Part shown: piece after piece, positions 55,601 through 60,714 of the stretch
Layout: each line of letters starts with the position of its first letter
How positions within the stretch are numbered: position 1 is the first letter of the stretch
Assembly (NCBI GenBank): GCA_905116865.2
Contig: CAJHNH020000486.1
Location: 162,001-226,000 of the forward strand
Length of the DNA: 64,000 nt
From: Candidula unifasciata
Taxonomy: Eukaryota; Mollusca; Gastropoda; Stylommatophora; Geomitridae
Direction: 5' to 3'
Program-made: the position numbers and the translations under genes
The notes under the pieces: model-generated
Databases searched by the model: none
Seen by the model: only the letters and a program-made list of their open reading frames with translations
What the model was told of the DNA's origin: nothing

Positions 55601-57802
55601 AAATACGTGAAACAAAAGGTTGTCGACAGACATGAATACCAACACCACACGGCAAAAACTTTAAGAAGAAAAAAGAAATACAAAAATTACTCAACTCAAC
55701 TTGTATATTTTCACAAAGTCACTCACTCTATTACATACGATCATGAATGATAAGTCTTAACAGTTTCACTTACTTTAACATCCAATCCATATTTTTTTAT
55801 GGATCTCATGAACAGACGGAAACCATCATTCTCCTCTGTTGCCACAGTAACAACCAGTAAATCTGGAATAAGACAATGAAGCTCATTTCATGCTAGGTGC
55901 CTGGAAGCTTTATTCTCCTTCTTCGCTCACTATTAAAGAAGTATCTAGCACTTCTAGTTGTGGTTAACAGCTGGGCTTCATGTAATACATGTGCCTTTCG
56001 ACCCAATACATCTGATTTCAGCTATATGTTTATTAGTCGTCTTCTACAATACGTATGTTAAGGGGCTGTTGGTATGTTGTTTTTTTTTCTCCCTGGAAAC
56101 CCAAATGGTTTTAATTTCCCTGTGTATGTTTTTCTTTCAATTTAATTAAACACATTCTTTACCAATCAACAAATGCTAGGGTGGAGAAGCAGCTACCAGG
56201 TCAAGGGAATCTTTTTTTAATGACCTTTTTATTTTACTTAAAACAGACCTTGGCTGCCAAGTTGATCAAACATTAAATTGGTACCAGGTAAAGTCCTGGG
56301 AAGTCAAGGTGGCCAGCATAATGCTGACAATATCACCCACTGAGGGCCAATTAGTATTAAAAAGATGAGTGTAGCATCAATGTCCAAAGTGCCACTCTTA
56401 TGAAAATGGCCTTTTACATTAATTATACCAAGCAATGTGACATAAACAGTTGGTTAACCTATACACAGAAGTTACTAAAAAATGTGAATGGAAAACTAAG
56501 GAAGAAAAACGAAATCAATCAATCAGCTGCCGTCTCGACAGTGAAGATTGGATCTCCAACACGCTCCGTCTTCTGTCCTGGTTGTACACTCTCTTAGATT
56601 GCTGCCAGTCCATCTATTGATGTTGTCCTCCCACTTGTATTGCCCACCTCTTGCTCTCTTGCCTTGACCCTTCCCTCCAGTATGGTTTTTAAAAGTGTGT
56701 CATGTCTTTTAATGTGGCCAAAGTATTTTAACTGTCTCTCTTTTATTTCTTTCAGTAATTCTCTTTTCATTTATAGCCTTTCCAGAACCTCTGTACAGGA
56801 CTGTTTTTGTTTCCATGAAATATGATCTTTTCTTCTGAATACCCAGATCTCCAGAGACTCAATTCGATTTTCTAGTTGCTAGTTCATTGAGTTGGTTGAG
56901 GGCCTATGCTCCATTGGGGGATAAAAAGGCAGAAGAAGAAGAAGAAGAAGTTCATTGTCCAAGTTTCTGCACCATATAGCAGAACTGAGTACACATAATT
57001 CTCATTTTTAGTGTGCTGTGTATCTCTCCAGCTGTCAGTAACTTGCGTATCTTACTGAAGACGTCCTTTACTTCTTCAAATCAGCTACCTTATTCAACCC
57101 ATACTTGAGAAATCTAAGTCGGGTATGAAATGCCTGGAGAGGTCAATGTGTCGGCTGAAAGACAAAAATATCACAGTTATGTTCTAAAAGGGCACAACAC
57201 ATTTACATCTTCAGATGAAGACAGAAGATCTAAGCCATACACAGCATGTTTTCTCTAACTCCTGCTGTCTGTTGTGCTGGTTATGTGCTTGTTTGCATTC
57301 ATCAGCTGTAAATGGAAATGGAAAGTCCTGCTCTCTGGCTTTGTTCCCACGTCTCGAGTTTTGCGTGTACATCCTTTTTACAGAAATATGCAGTTTGTTG
57401 TTTTTTGCTGATCGGGCAGATGTATTCCAGCTCAAAAAAAAGCAATCTGCTGTTACATTAATCCTCAAAATGAAAAAGAAGCAGTGGCAACAGAGAAGAG
57501 CAAATGAGGATAATTAAGAAGAAGGTAAAAGATGCAGCTGAAGAAAAAGAGGAGGAGGGAAAGAAAAGAGTTACCTTAAGAACTGACATTACAGAATATA
57601 TCCATAAGCCAAAGTGGAGAGGGAGAAGGGAAAGAGGAGGATCAAGAGAAAAAGGATGAAAAGGAAGAAAATCATAATATAGCTAATATTCTCTGAAAAT
57701 GTATCTTTAGTCACCTGTTTTGTCCTTAGACACCTCACCTAGTGTCGATGAGGCTCCAATTGCAGCAATGAAGGCTACAAACACAAATGTGAAAGATGCC
57801 AT
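22326..57802 (-). CDS. PLOD: PLOD gene, complete: lysyl hydroxylase / collagen glycosyltransferase, joined exons
   Basis: Twenty coding exons (57802-57715, 55862-55774, 52648-52515, 51209-51095, 48131-48080, 46428-46316, 45428-45365, 42984-42887, 41533-41432, 39488-39357, 36912-36791, 33676-33575, 32646-32521, 32178-32043, 31110-30997, 29188-29120, 28189-28085, 25912-25766, 24726-24598, 22481-22326) total 2193 bases, 730 residues plus stop; human PLODs are 727-738. All introns are GT-AG and every phase agrees. The enzyme hydroxylates collagen lysines in the ER using Fe(II), 2-oxoglutarate, O2 and ascorbate. Domains: signal peptide (1 to about 20); glycosyltransferase-like N half with D103-S-Y-D106, C135 in a CWP motif and Asp-rich 179-183; middle region; C-terminal dioxygenase with H659/D661, H711 and R721. 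Invertebrates usually have one PLOD. C135 matches the cysteine tied to glycosyltransferase activity in human PLOD3, suggesting a multifunctional enzyme. Confidence 0.96.
22530..22856 (+). mobile_element. Family A repeat split by (TA)n
   Basis: A near full-length copy with about 47 bp of pure TA repeat (22641-22687) in place of the sequence after the GAAGTCGGAGT block. It ends in a short GAA tail. Confidence 0.75.
22900..23118 (+). mobile_element. RNase H-type LINE, 3' end
   Basis: CACCAGTTGCTGCCGAC, then TGCTGCTGAAGATGGGGACA and GTGCTATGATGTCGATTTTT, matching other 3' ends of this family. Confidence 0.5.
23121..23525 (-). mobile_element. Family A repeat split by a second family A copy
   Basis: The minus copy occupies 23121-23212 and resumes at 23487-23525 (GGCAGTGGGTCTATCTTC). 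The plus-strand copy at 23218-23480 lies between. Confidence 0.65.
23218..23480 (+). mobile_element. Family A repeat, inserted into another copy
   Basis: Head CTCGTGTGGGTTCTGGGGCC, end CGTACAGCTGGTGAAAAAA. Shows that the family was active after the first copy was already in place. Confidence 0.7.
23990..24190 (+). mobile_element. LINE tail fragment
   Basis: CTTCAAGGAACATTTGGGG and the GGAGGACAAAGAAGAACCTGG-like coding ([10 protein letters not shown]) match the copy at 34430-34560. Frames are broken. Confidence 0.55.
24598..24726 (-). CDS. PLOD: PLOD exon 19: HxD iron motif
   Basis: The acceptor is GTCCAG and the donor [26 protein letters not shown] is followed by [17 protein letters not shown]659 and D661 are two of the three iron ligands. 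Phase 0 at both ends. Confidence 0.97.
24787..24985 (-). mobile_element. tRNA-derived SINE (S1 family)
   Basis: An inverted copy with GTTTGCCACTGCTTTCTGG and CGCAAGGCCCGCAGCTGGCA, in the intron between PLOD exons 18 and 19. Confidence 0.7.
25766..25912 (-). CDS. PLOD: PLOD exon 18
   Basis: The acceptor is CTGACAG and the donor [27 protein letters not shown], then [20 protein letters not shown]. It aligns to the GGYENVPT...DIHM segment of human PLODs at the start of the dioxygenase fold. Phase 0. Confidence 0.96.
26150..26830 (+). mobile_element. LINE reverse transcriptase pseudogene
   Basis: Broken frames on the plus strand read [55 protein letters not shown] and [14 protein letters not shown]. 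Together they form the thumb and tail of a non-LTR reverse transcriptase with several stops. Confidence 0.75.
27055..27600 (-). mobile_element. RNase H-type LINE fragment
   Basis: The 3' end block (GCGCTCTGTCCTCATCTTCA) is at the lower edge. The minus-strand RNase H region (GAACCAGTTGCACACACATG, CTCCATTC) is at the upper. Same layout as 52740-53250. Confidence 0.6.
28085..28189 (-). CDS. PLOD: PLOD exon 17
   Basis: The acceptor is CTGACAG and the donor [26 protein letters not shown], then [24 protein letters not shown] is a PLOD signature. Phase 0. Confidence 0.97.
28340..29085 (+). mobile_element. LINE reverse transcriptase pseudogene with internal minisatellite
   Basis: Reads [54 protein letters not shown] and [16 protein letters not shown], followed by a (GAT)n tail (29087-29110). 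The [13 protein letters not shown] segment is the seed of the 49-bp tandem array inside it. Confidence 0.8.
28472..28715 (+). repeat. 49-bp minisatellite, about five units
   Basis: The unit begins AACCTGTGCTGTTATATGC and ends with ACAATAAGGCTATGTAG. 49 is not a multiple of three, so each unit shifts the LINE frame. Confidence 0.92.
29087..29110 (+). repeat. (GAT)n microsatellite at LINE tail
   Basis: Eight trinucleotide repeats immediately after the LINE coding end and next to PLOD exon 16. Confidence 0.85.
29120..29188 (-). CDS. PLOD: PLOD exon 16
   Basis: The acceptor is GTCTGCAG and the donor [26 protein letters not shown] then FEM, matching human DWKEKYIHENYS. Phase 0. The ATG-repeat tail of a LINE lies only about 10 bp from the donor. 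Confidence 0.95.
29252..29524 (+). mobile_element. Family A repeat, near full length
   Basis: GGCCCCATTGTGGGGAAAA, CAAGCATGTCGTAGGAATCG and TCACAGCCAGTGAAGAAAG. Confidence 0.7.
29613..29957. mobile_element. Foldback hAT-like element
   Basis: Arms of about 70 bp (GAACCCACGACCGGCTCTAG at left; the inverse with GTCGGTCGTGGTTGAAC at right) enclose a core at 29685-29883. The core's own ends are CAGCGGTTCTCAAA and TTTGAGAACCGCTG, a terminal motif common to hAT elements. No coding capacity. Confidence 0.7.
29960..30230 (+). mobile_element. RNase H-type LINE fragment, plus orientation
   Basis: ATCAGACTTGTGTAGGATTG and GCAGGCACTGCAGAACCAGA match 43725-43810. Confidence 0.55.
30230..30600 (-). mobile_element. 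RNase H domain of a LINE, minus orientation
   Basis: The minus strand encodes [40 protein letters not shown] and then [17 protein letters not shown]. The Glu, Asp (TDSQ), His and Asp positions expected of an RNase HI domain are recognisable. Head-to-head with the preceding plus-strand piece. Confidence 0.75.
30646..30930 (-). mobile_element. Family A repeat, near full length
   Basis: TTCACCAGCTGTAAACTCAG through CACAATGGGGTCCTGAAACC. Confidence 0.7.
30997..31110 (-). CDS. PLOD: PLOD exon 15
   Basis: The acceptor is GCCAACAG and the donor [26 protein letters not shown], then [18 protein letters not shown]. It matches the LTN...GHL...LW.IF segment of human PLODs. Phase 0. Confidence 0.95.
31195..31405 (+). 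mobile_element. tRNA-derived SINE (S2 family)
   Basis: GTGTGGTGGCTAGACATACA head, GGGTTCAAATCC B box, GGAAGTAAAGCAGGCTAGCA and AATGCTGACCCATAGAGTG. Confidence 0.65.
31414..31694 (-). mobile_element. Family A repeat, near full length
   Basis: TTCACCAGCTGTAAACTCTG, AGATGCACTCCGACTTTGAA and AATGGAGCCCCAGAACCG. Confidence 0.7.
32043..32178 (-). CDS. PLOD: PLOD exon 14
   Basis: The acceptor is CATGCAG and the donor GTTGGT. One leading base completes Val, then [20 protein letters not shown] and [17 protein letters not shown] and DPDM.FC are shared with human PLODs. Confidence 0.95.
32521..32646 (-). CDS. PLOD: PLOD exon 13
   Basis: The acceptor is ATTTCAG and the donor [27 protein letters not shown], then [20 protein letters not shown]. 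It aligns with human IIAP...[18 protein letters not shown]. Confidence 0.96.
32905..32976 (+). mobile_element. Family A repeat, 3' end only
   Basis: GGACAAACAACCAGAACTTT, GTTTACAGCCAGTAAACATG and a GAA tail. Confidence 0.55.
32980..33178 (+). mobile_element. Repeat related to family A
   Basis: TTTTGTGGGTTCCATGTGCC and AACAAGCATATTGTGAAAGG, then a body (GATATCACAGTTGAACCAGC, TGTAAACCACAACAC) also seen around 46520-46670 and 57150-57200. It runs into a GAA tract. Confidence 0.45.
33179..33440 (+). repeat. (GAA)n/(GGA)n purine tract, about 260 bp
   Basis: An uninterrupted polypurine stretch of GAA and GGA units following a family-A-like 3' end. The long Ser/Phe/Leu open frames on the minus strand are artefacts of it. 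Confidence 0.95.
33485..33582. repeat. PLOD: 33-bp tandem repeat that copies the PLOD exon 12 splice donor
   Basis: Three units of ACCTATGATGAGGATACACT plus CAAGTGGTGCCTT (first unit with changes). On the transcribed strand each begins at a GTAAGG donor, at 33574, 33541 and 33508, spaced exactly 33 bp. Confidence 0.93.
33575..33676 (-). CDS. PLOD: PLOD exon 12
   Basis: The acceptor is CTTTCAG and the donor [26 protein letters not shown], then [13 protein letters not shown]. It corresponds to the C....YY.SVDADV.LTNP segment of human PLODs; the usual DAD is DSV here. Confidence 0.93.
34180..34850 (+). mobile_element. LINE reverse transcriptase tail and 3' UTR
   Basis: [20 protein letters not shown], then [20 protein letters not shown] and [10 protein letters not shown], followed by a 3' UTR (CAACACCTGGAGTCACC, GAGCTTGGAATGCTAAAGAA) also present at 42330-42460. 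Confidence 0.7.
35203..36113. repeat. 71-bp minisatellite, 13 units
   Basis: The unit GTGTAGATTATCTTCTGATG, CGGGGAACCAGTTCACTTTG, TGATTATATGTCAGTCTTGC, CTTTCCTCTGA repeats almost without change. Flanking and unit sequence resemble the minus-strand 3' region of the RNase H LINE (compare 52835-52880). Lies between PLOD exons 11 and 12. Confidence 0.96.
36254..36532 (+). mobile_element. tRNA-derived SINE (S2 family), well preserved
   Basis: CGGCGTCCGTGGCTAAGGCG head with A-box character, CGATCGAAACCCACTGC B-box region, GGAAAGTAAAGACAGCTGGC and GCGTGAAAGGGATCTTTACT end, then a (CAGA)n-type patch. Confidence 0.75.
36540..36720 (+). repeat. CAGG/CAGA/GA/CA microsatellite cluster
   Basis: Successive short tandem stretches immediately after the SINE, ending in a poly-G run. 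Confidence 0.85.
36791..36912 (-). CDS. PLOD: PLOD exon 11
   Basis: The acceptor is CTTGCAG and the donor [26 protein letters not shown], then [20 protein letters not shown]. The last codon is split (AT|A). Matches the HN.EV.H...V and ARN.A elements of human PLODs. Confidence 0.92.
37590..37800 (+). mobile_element. LINE fragment
   Basis: GTGGACATACAGAAGAATAG and GTTTCTGGGGAGACTGTGAG. It gives the uninterrupted order of the LINE split at 4655-5310. Confidence 0.5.
37900..38530. repeat. Approximately 98-bp minisatellite, seven units
   Basis: Unit landmarks AGTGGAAAGTTACCTAGTAT, GTTGATCAATCTAGTTTATC and CTGAGTTATACACTAG recur at about 98-bp spacing with modest divergence. In the intron between PLOD exons 10 and 11. 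Confidence 0.94.
38690..39003 (+). mobile_element. LINE 3' end with GAA tail
   Basis: [20 protein letters not shown], then [20 protein letters not shown], stop, and (GAA)n. Non-LTR reverse transcriptase tail. Confidence 0.75.
39047..39205 (+). mobile_element. tRNA-derived SINE (S2 family), short
   Basis: CACCATGGAGTAGTGGCTAA head and AGTTCAAGTCCCACC B box. Confidence 0.6.
39357..39488 (-). CDS. PLOD: PLOD exon 10
   Basis: The acceptor is ATCCACAG and the donor [26 protein letters not shown], then [20 protein letters not shown] and IHNN. FVEQ.TPFL...LDYP is a PLOD signature. Phase 0. Confidence 0.97.
39560..39840. repeat. Degenerate 25-40 bp tandem repeat
   Basis: Variants of CTACTTTTCATTTCAGAAAT and CACTGCCAGT recur about eight times. 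Adjacent to PLOD exon 10 on the acceptor side. Confidence 0.75.
40609..40638 (+). repeat. Poly-C run of about 30
   Basis: A cytosine homopolymer; its exact length is unreliable. Confidence 0.9.
40753..40916. repeat. Segment duplicated at 42150-42275, with internal 21-bp triplication
   Basis: GGCAATTATCCTGAAATAAC, TTAAAACTATATAATCTAGA and GTAAAAACTATACACAAGGG appear in both places. Here TAGAGCTCTATACTTCCTCA occurs three times in tandem; at 42150 it occurs once. Confidence 0.9.
41005..41250 (-). mobile_element. RNase H-type LINE 3' fragment with SINE-like end
   Basis: CTTCAGCAGCAAGAGAAGAG and CCCGAGTGTTGAGCG in minus orientation, then ATAGAACCCATC...AAGCCACTGACG, a decayed tRNA-like head. Confidence 0.5.
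41432..41533 (-). CDS. PLOD: PLOD exon 9
   Basis: The acceptor is TTCCACAG and the donor [26 protein letters not shown], then [14 protein letters not shown]. It corresponds to the LNYL.NY.P..WT...GC segment of human PLODs. Phase 0. Confidence 0.94.
42060..42150 (-). mobile_element. tRNA-like SINE head
   Basis: The reverse complement reads GCCATGGCGGAGCGGCTAGA, then GGTCGTGGGTTCGCTCCC, carrying both polymerase III box-like blocks. The flanking CTGGGAGCCAAAGTAATTTT recurs at 21890. No closed acceptor stem. Confidence 0.55.
42280..42470 (+). mobile_element. LINE 3' UTR fragment with GAA tail
   Basis: AACACCTGGTGTCACCAACT and GGGTTCGGAATGCTGAAGAA match 34735-34845. Confidence 0.5.
42887..42984 (-). 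CDS. PLOD: PLOD exon 8
   Basis: The acceptor is CTTTCAG and the donor GTACTG. It completes a split Gly, then [20 protein letters not shown], and ends [16 protein letters not shown] is a PLOD signature. Confidence 0.96.
43008..43267. repeat. 37-bp minisatellite, seven units, next to PLOD exon 8 acceptor
   Basis: The unit is ACTTCCTGACAACAGCAAAT plus ATAGTGCTAGGTTTTTC. On the transcribed strand each unit carries TTTGCTGTTGTCAG, an acceptor-like sequence. The last unit ends about 24 bp above the true acceptor. Confidence 0.96.
43430..44545 (+). mobile_element. RNase H-type LINE, most complete copy here
   Basis: Open segments: [20 protein letters not shown] and [13 protein letters not shown] (linker), then [40 protein letters not shown] and [16 protein letters not shown] (RNase H). 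It runs to the 3' end GAAGATGGGGACGGAACACT. The catalytic His is Ser and the final Asp is Glu, and frames are broken, so it is dead. Confidence 0.75.
44548..44735 (-). mobile_element. Family A repeat, partial
   Basis: CAGTGGCTGTAAACTCTGAT and AGACTGTTGGTTCCTTGCCT. Confidence 0.6.
44930..45270 (+). mobile_element. RNase H-type LINE, 3' part
   Basis: CAAGTGTGCTGGGAAATGAA (RNase H end), then CTGGCTGCTGAAGGAGGATG and GAGTGCTGGAATGCC (3' end). Confidence 0.55.
45365..45428 (-). CDS. PLOD: PLOD exon 7
   Basis: The acceptor is ATCTACAG and the donor [26 protein letters not shown] then L plus one base. It aligns with human LD....IFQNL.GALDE. Trp200 occupies the place of human PLOD3 Leu208. Confidence 0.94.
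46316..46428 (-). CDS. PLOD: PLOD exon 6: Asp-rich motif
   Basis: The acceptor is TCTAAAG and the donor [27 protein letters not shown], then [17 protein letters not shown]. The D179-G-D-D-D183 run corresponds to the poly-Asp region of the PLOD3 glycosyltransferase site. Confidence 0.96.
46520..46680 (+). mobile_element. Repeat related to family A
   Basis: AACAAGCACGTTGTAATGTG and ATTTGTTGAAATCGAATACA. Similar to 32980-33178. Confidence 0.45.
46785..47015 (+). mobile_element. RNase H-type LINE fragment
   Basis: [20 protein letters not shown] then EWQAL, followed by decayed sequence including AGGCCCTTTGGGTAAGGGTG. Confidence 0.6.
47147..47325 (+). mobile_element. tRNA-derived SINE (S4 family)
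   Basis: GCGACTGGCCGAACAGTTAG, then AATGCTGGGCTCTCAAGCAG and CCGGTTTCAAATTC: box A- and B-like blocks around a tRNA-like head, with GGCTGGGGATTTTT downstream. Confidence 0.55.
48080..48131 (-). CDS. PLOD: PLOD exon 5
   Basis: The acceptor is TTCTTAG and the donor [23 protein letters not shown] plus one base of Gly. RFLNSGGFIG, completed in exon 6, is a PLOD signature. Confidence 0.95.
48200..48370 (+). mobile_element. RNase H-type LINE, 3' end
   Basis: CTGCTGAAGATGGGGACAGA and CCTAAGTGCTATGATATCGA. Confidence 0.55.
48543..49817 (+). repeat. 636-bp tandem duplication, nearly identical copies
   Basis: Copy 1 starts at 48543 and copy 2 at 49179, both with ACGGATAGAAATGAGCGAGA. Each copy contains a minus-oriented tRNA-like SINE head (around 48885-48955 and 49523-49593) and a LINE tail encoding [21 protein letters not shown] noticed only a few single-base differences, so the event is recent or conversion keeps the copies alike. 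Confidence 0.95.
50270..50555 (+). mobile_element. LINE 3' end with GAT-type tail
   Basis: [20 protein letters not shown], then [20 protein letters not shown] and [17 protein letters not shown], stop, and TGATGATGACGATGATAT. Same family as 28340-29085, open for 91 codons. Confidence 0.8.
50690..51080 (-). mobile_element. Retroelement fragment (family Q) with (TTAG)n end
   Basis: (GTTA)n at 50691-50712, then ATAGGTGCTCAGATTTCCC. The minus strand is open ([40 protein letters not shown]). Related starts lie at 59824 and 12755. Family not recognised. Confidence 0.45.
51095..51209 (-). CDS. PLOD: PLOD exon 4: second Asp of DxxD and CWP cysteine
   Basis: The acceptor is ATTTTTAG and the donor [26 protein letters not shown], then [19 protein letters not shown]106 completes the metal-binding DSYD motif begun in exon 3. 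C135 matches human PLOD3 Cys144; PLOD1 and PLOD2 have Ile there. Confidence 0.96.
51248..51455 (+). mobile_element. tRNA-derived SINE (S2 family)
   Basis: CCCATGGTGGCATAATGACT head, GAGTTTAAATCCACAC B box, AAATGGGTACCAGGTAATGT and CCTGGGAAGTAAAGGTGGCC. Confidence 0.65.
51700..52140. repeat. Approximately 65-75 bp minisatellite, six to seven units
   Basis: GATAAATTTTAAGAGCTCAT, TTTACTCTCAAATGGTTGTC and CCTGAAAACATTCTGGGG recur with small indels in the intron between PLOD exons 3 and 4. Confidence 0.93.
52515..52648 (-). CDS. PLOD: PLOD exon 3
   Basis: The acceptor is CCCCACAG and the donor [26 protein letters not shown], then [20 protein letters not shown] and MFTD. GGGQKV and the start of DSYD are conserved parts of the PLOD glycosyltransferase-like fold. 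Confidence 0.97.
52740..53250 (-). mobile_element. RNase H-type LINE, 3' half
   Basis: The 3' end (GAGTGCTCTGTCCCCATCTT) is at the lower edge. The RNase H coding region in minus orientation (GTTACAATGACAACATGTG, CTCAAGGCAGCGGAAAGC) is at the upper. Confidence 0.6.
53520..54015. repeat. AT-rich tandem repeat, about 55-60 bp units
   Basis: AACCTAAGATATAATGTAGA, ATATAATACAATAGATATAA and CCTTCCAGAAATAGATATAA recur about eight times with drift. Confidence 0.88.
54548..54759. mobile_element. hAT-like MITE with near-matching 8-bp flanks
   Basis: Ends CAGTGATTCCCAAACT and AGTTTAGGAAACACTG are inverted. Flanks TTCTATGG and GTCCATGG agree at 6 of 8. 212 bp and non-coding. Confidence 0.65.
55420..55640 (+). 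mobile_element. LINE tail fragment
   Basis: [17 protein letters not shown], then RRGRGRLR and [13 protein letters not shown] in shifting frames, close to 50330-50520. It sits just downstream of PLOD exon 2 in the gene direction. Confidence 0.65.
55774..55862 (-). CDS. PLOD: PLOD exon 2
   Basis: The acceptor is ATTCCAG and the donor GTAAGTG. It completes a split Asp, then [20 protein letters not shown] and IKKYGLDVK. It aligns to LLVLTVATKETEGFRRF of human PLODs, the first strand of the mature enzyme. Confidence 0.96.
56240..56410 (+). mobile_element. tRNA-derived SINE (S2 family), 3' part
   Basis: TTGGTACCAGGTAAAGTCCT and GGGAAGTCAAGGTGGCCAGC. Confidence 0.55.
56500..56900 (-). mobile_element. 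LINE reverse transcriptase tail
   Basis: The minus strand reads [20 protein letters not shown] then [16 protein letters not shown], with frameshifts beyond. A separate plus-oriented 3' end with a GAA tail abuts it at 56880-56955. Confidence 0.65.
57290..57445 (-). mobile_element. Family A repeat, partial
   Basis: GCATTCATCAGCTGTAAATG and GTACATCCTTTTTACAG. Confidence 0.55.
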
Positions 57803-57831
57803 CTCTGACAAATTCTCCCGGTATCAACAGA
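57715..57831 (-). CDS. PLOD: PLOD exon 1 (first coding): signal peptide
   Basis: ATG at 57802, preceded by 29 bases of 5' UTR and an ATTAG acceptor behind a long pyrimidine tract. [20 protein letters not shown] then LGEVSKDKT plus one base. It is a clear hydrophobic secretion signal with a small-residue cleavage region, fitting an ER lumen enzyme. The donor GTGACT is weaker than most in this gene. Confidence 0.93.
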
Positions 57832-58869
57832 CTAATGGAGAAAAGAGAAATGCAAAAAAAGTAAGCACAATTTAAATATTCAGCTCTTGTATTAAATTAG
57901 TGTTGTTGGTTGAACTAAAACATAAAGATCAACGGCCGACCTGTCAGCCCAATAAAAAAATAGTCAAAAAGAGGGCTGGGCAGATCAGCCGGCCCTAAAT
58001 AGTACAATCCTTGAGATTGGCTGGCAAGATTTCGTACCAGCTAATCAGATTGCTTCTCTTATTTCTTGCACACGTGGGCTCTGGAATTTTATACCGTTTT
58101 TGTGTGTGTGTGCATCAATAGCAACCAAAACATAGGAGGCAGGAAAAGGAGTAGAACCATGTGACAAATGTGTCTGAAGGGTCTCCCTGTTTCTTACTTC
58201 CCAAAACCCAAGTGTTAAGACTTATTCAGGCTTCATCCATCAAACAATTCACCCAAACTTTTGTGGTTAGTCAGATTTGTTCCCAAGTTTCAGAAAAATG
58301 CTTGTGTAAATTATGCAAATCAGAATATTTAATTTGAATAAATGCTGAAATTTGAGTTTGATTAAAAATATTAAATCAGCTCATTCAATTTCCTACAGTT
58401 TTGTATATGTTAATTAAACACTTTATTTTGTATAATTTTTTGTCCGTAAACTAAAAGAAACCCCTCCTGAAGGCTCCGAATTTTTGGAAATGAAACTCCA
58501 AAAAAAAAGGCATTGCCCCCAAAGGGTTAATAAACTACAAACATTAATAGGGGCCAAAGTGGTGTAGTTTTTCTAACTTGAAAGATTATAAATCCTAGAG
58601 TTGAGTTAAGAAGTGAGATCACAGCTCTCTGGACATTTTCATAAGCGCTCTGTCCACATCTTCAGCAGCCAGCAAAAAGTTCCCAATTAAAAGGTGCTAG
58701 TAGCAATTGGATAAGAGTATACTTTCACCTTAACTTGCTTCAAACAATGTCAAAAACAAATAAAAACAAGACCATAATCATCAAGGTGGAGACATGCCAG
58801 AGGAAACAGCCCTGCTACAAAAACTAAACAGATGCCCCCATTATAGCTTTAAAGGTTCTAGAAAGAACG

Positions 58870-59290
58870 TGCTTGTTCTTCTTCGAACCTTCTGTCAGAA
58901 AATATCAGGAGGCCGGTAGACTTGATGCAAGCTAAAGTGCAGTCCATATTTTAACTTAACCATACAACTTTGTCTTGGTTGAGGGTGGAACCAGCCAGAG
59001 TGCTTCTCTGTTAGCAATGTACAATTTAAAGTGCTGGAGAACATGCTCAGCAAATTTTTTAACGTGAATTTACAGACACAAGTCTCTGTATTTCCTACGC
59101 TAAAAAAAAACAATTGAACATATATTGGCAAAGACTGTTGTGCCATGTCCTTCGCCTTAATATGACATACTGTCCCTCTCTAGAGAGGTGATGAAGCAAG
59201 TCTTTGTTGTGGGTATTTAGCCACCTTTCTTGGATACTAGATTGTATTAATGTCTTAGTCTGTTGGTGGGTTAAGTCACTATTTGACTGC
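58870..59290 (-). mobile_element. LINE C-terminal tail
   Basis: The minus strand is open: SNSDLTHQQTKTLIQSSIQE, RWLNTHNKDLLHHLSREGQY and VILRRRTWHNSLCQYMF. This resembles the region after RNase H in I/jockey-type LINEs. A second copy is at 60290-60480. Confidence 0.6.
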
Positions 59291-59299
59291 CCCATATCA

Positions 59300-59440
59300 T
59301 GGCAGCCCTGGGAAGTAAAAATGGCTGGTGGGATGCTGACCACATCACTATGTAAGTGCTGAATGGTCTATAAAATAGAGGTCCAGCCCTATATGCCCAA
59401 TATGTTTGAAGATGCGGCAAAGAGTCCTTTACTTTATTTT
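59300..59440 (+). mobile_element. tRNA-derived SINE (S2 family), 3' part
   Basis: CCTGGGAAGTAAAAATGGCT and GATGCTGACCACATCACTAT, inserted at the edge of the LINE tail. Confidence 0.55.
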
Positions 59441-60289
59441 CTTGATTATATAGGTGTTGCTTCTGGAAAGAACATGCTGTGAGTTATACAATTCAGAAAG
59501 AATGGCTAGACTTTCTTAGAAGGGAAAAACTATTACCACATCAAGGTGGAGACATATCAATGGAAGGGACAGTTATTCTTATCTCTTTTGTTAACAAGGA
59601 ACATAGATGTTTTCTGGAAGGATAACCCCATCAACAAATGCCTGCAGAAGTCGGATGTGTCGGCCAAAAGGTGCAAATATTGCAGTCATGCTGTAAATGG
59701 GCAAAACGCAAATTTCATCTTCAGATGAACGCAGTAGAAAAAATATCATATGCTCATCATATTTCCTGCCAAGGAGGCCTAGAAACAACACGATATATGT
59801 TAAACAAATGTAGAAAGAATGTCTAGTTAGTTAGCTAGTTAGTTAGTTGACAGATTATCCTCATTGCACATCAAAACATTCAGTCCATAGGTGCTCAGAT
59901 CCCCTCCTTAGTAAATCCTGCAGAGTGTAGCTGATCACAACACCCACCAGTTCTATGTTGCTTTCTTATTCTTCTTTGGCTTCCTGCATAGCACTCTTGG
60001 AAGAATGTCTGGACTTTCCTAGAAGGTTAAATACTATATACCAAAACAAGGCGAGCAGGGGACAGTTATTGTATCTAATCTCTGTTGTTCCCAAGGAACA
60101 TATTATACATTCATAGTTTCCTGCCTAGGAGGCCTAGAAATATTATGCTATAAGTTATACAATTCTAAAAAGAATATCTAGACTTACTTATAAGGAAAAC
60201 AAACTATACACCACATCAAGGTGAGAGACATATCAGTGGAGGGGACATTTATTCTATATAATCTTAACTATTTTGATCCCACGTATAAC

Positions 60290-60480
60290 CATGTTGGCAA
60301 AAGACTGTGCCTTGACTTTAATCTGAATATAACACACTTTCCTCTCTAGAAAGGTGACGAAGCAAGTCTTGATGAGAAATTCTGGTATGGGTATCCAGCA
60401 ACCTTTCTTGGATACTAGACTGTATTAATGTCTTAGTTTCTTGGTGAGTTAAATCACTATCTGATTGCACTATGTCACTG
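60290..60480 (-). mobile_element. LINE C-terminal tail (second copy)
   Basis: Shares CTTTCTTGGATACTAGA and TGTATTAATGTCTTAGT with 59220-59265. Confidence 0.55.
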
Positions 60481-60714
60481 TCACTTGCGGAAAGCACTGC
60501 TACAAGTGATAAAATGCTAAAAAAGGATGTCTAGACTTTGCTAGAAAAAAAAAATACCACATAAAAGTAGAGACATATCACAATATCAGTAAATGAGACA
60601 GTTATTTGATCTATTATTCTATCTAATCTTAACTTTCAATCCTAAAATAGGCATCATGTGTTCATTGGCAACGACCTAGCAGGTATGCGGAAGTTGATAC
60701 TTTTAAACAAATTC

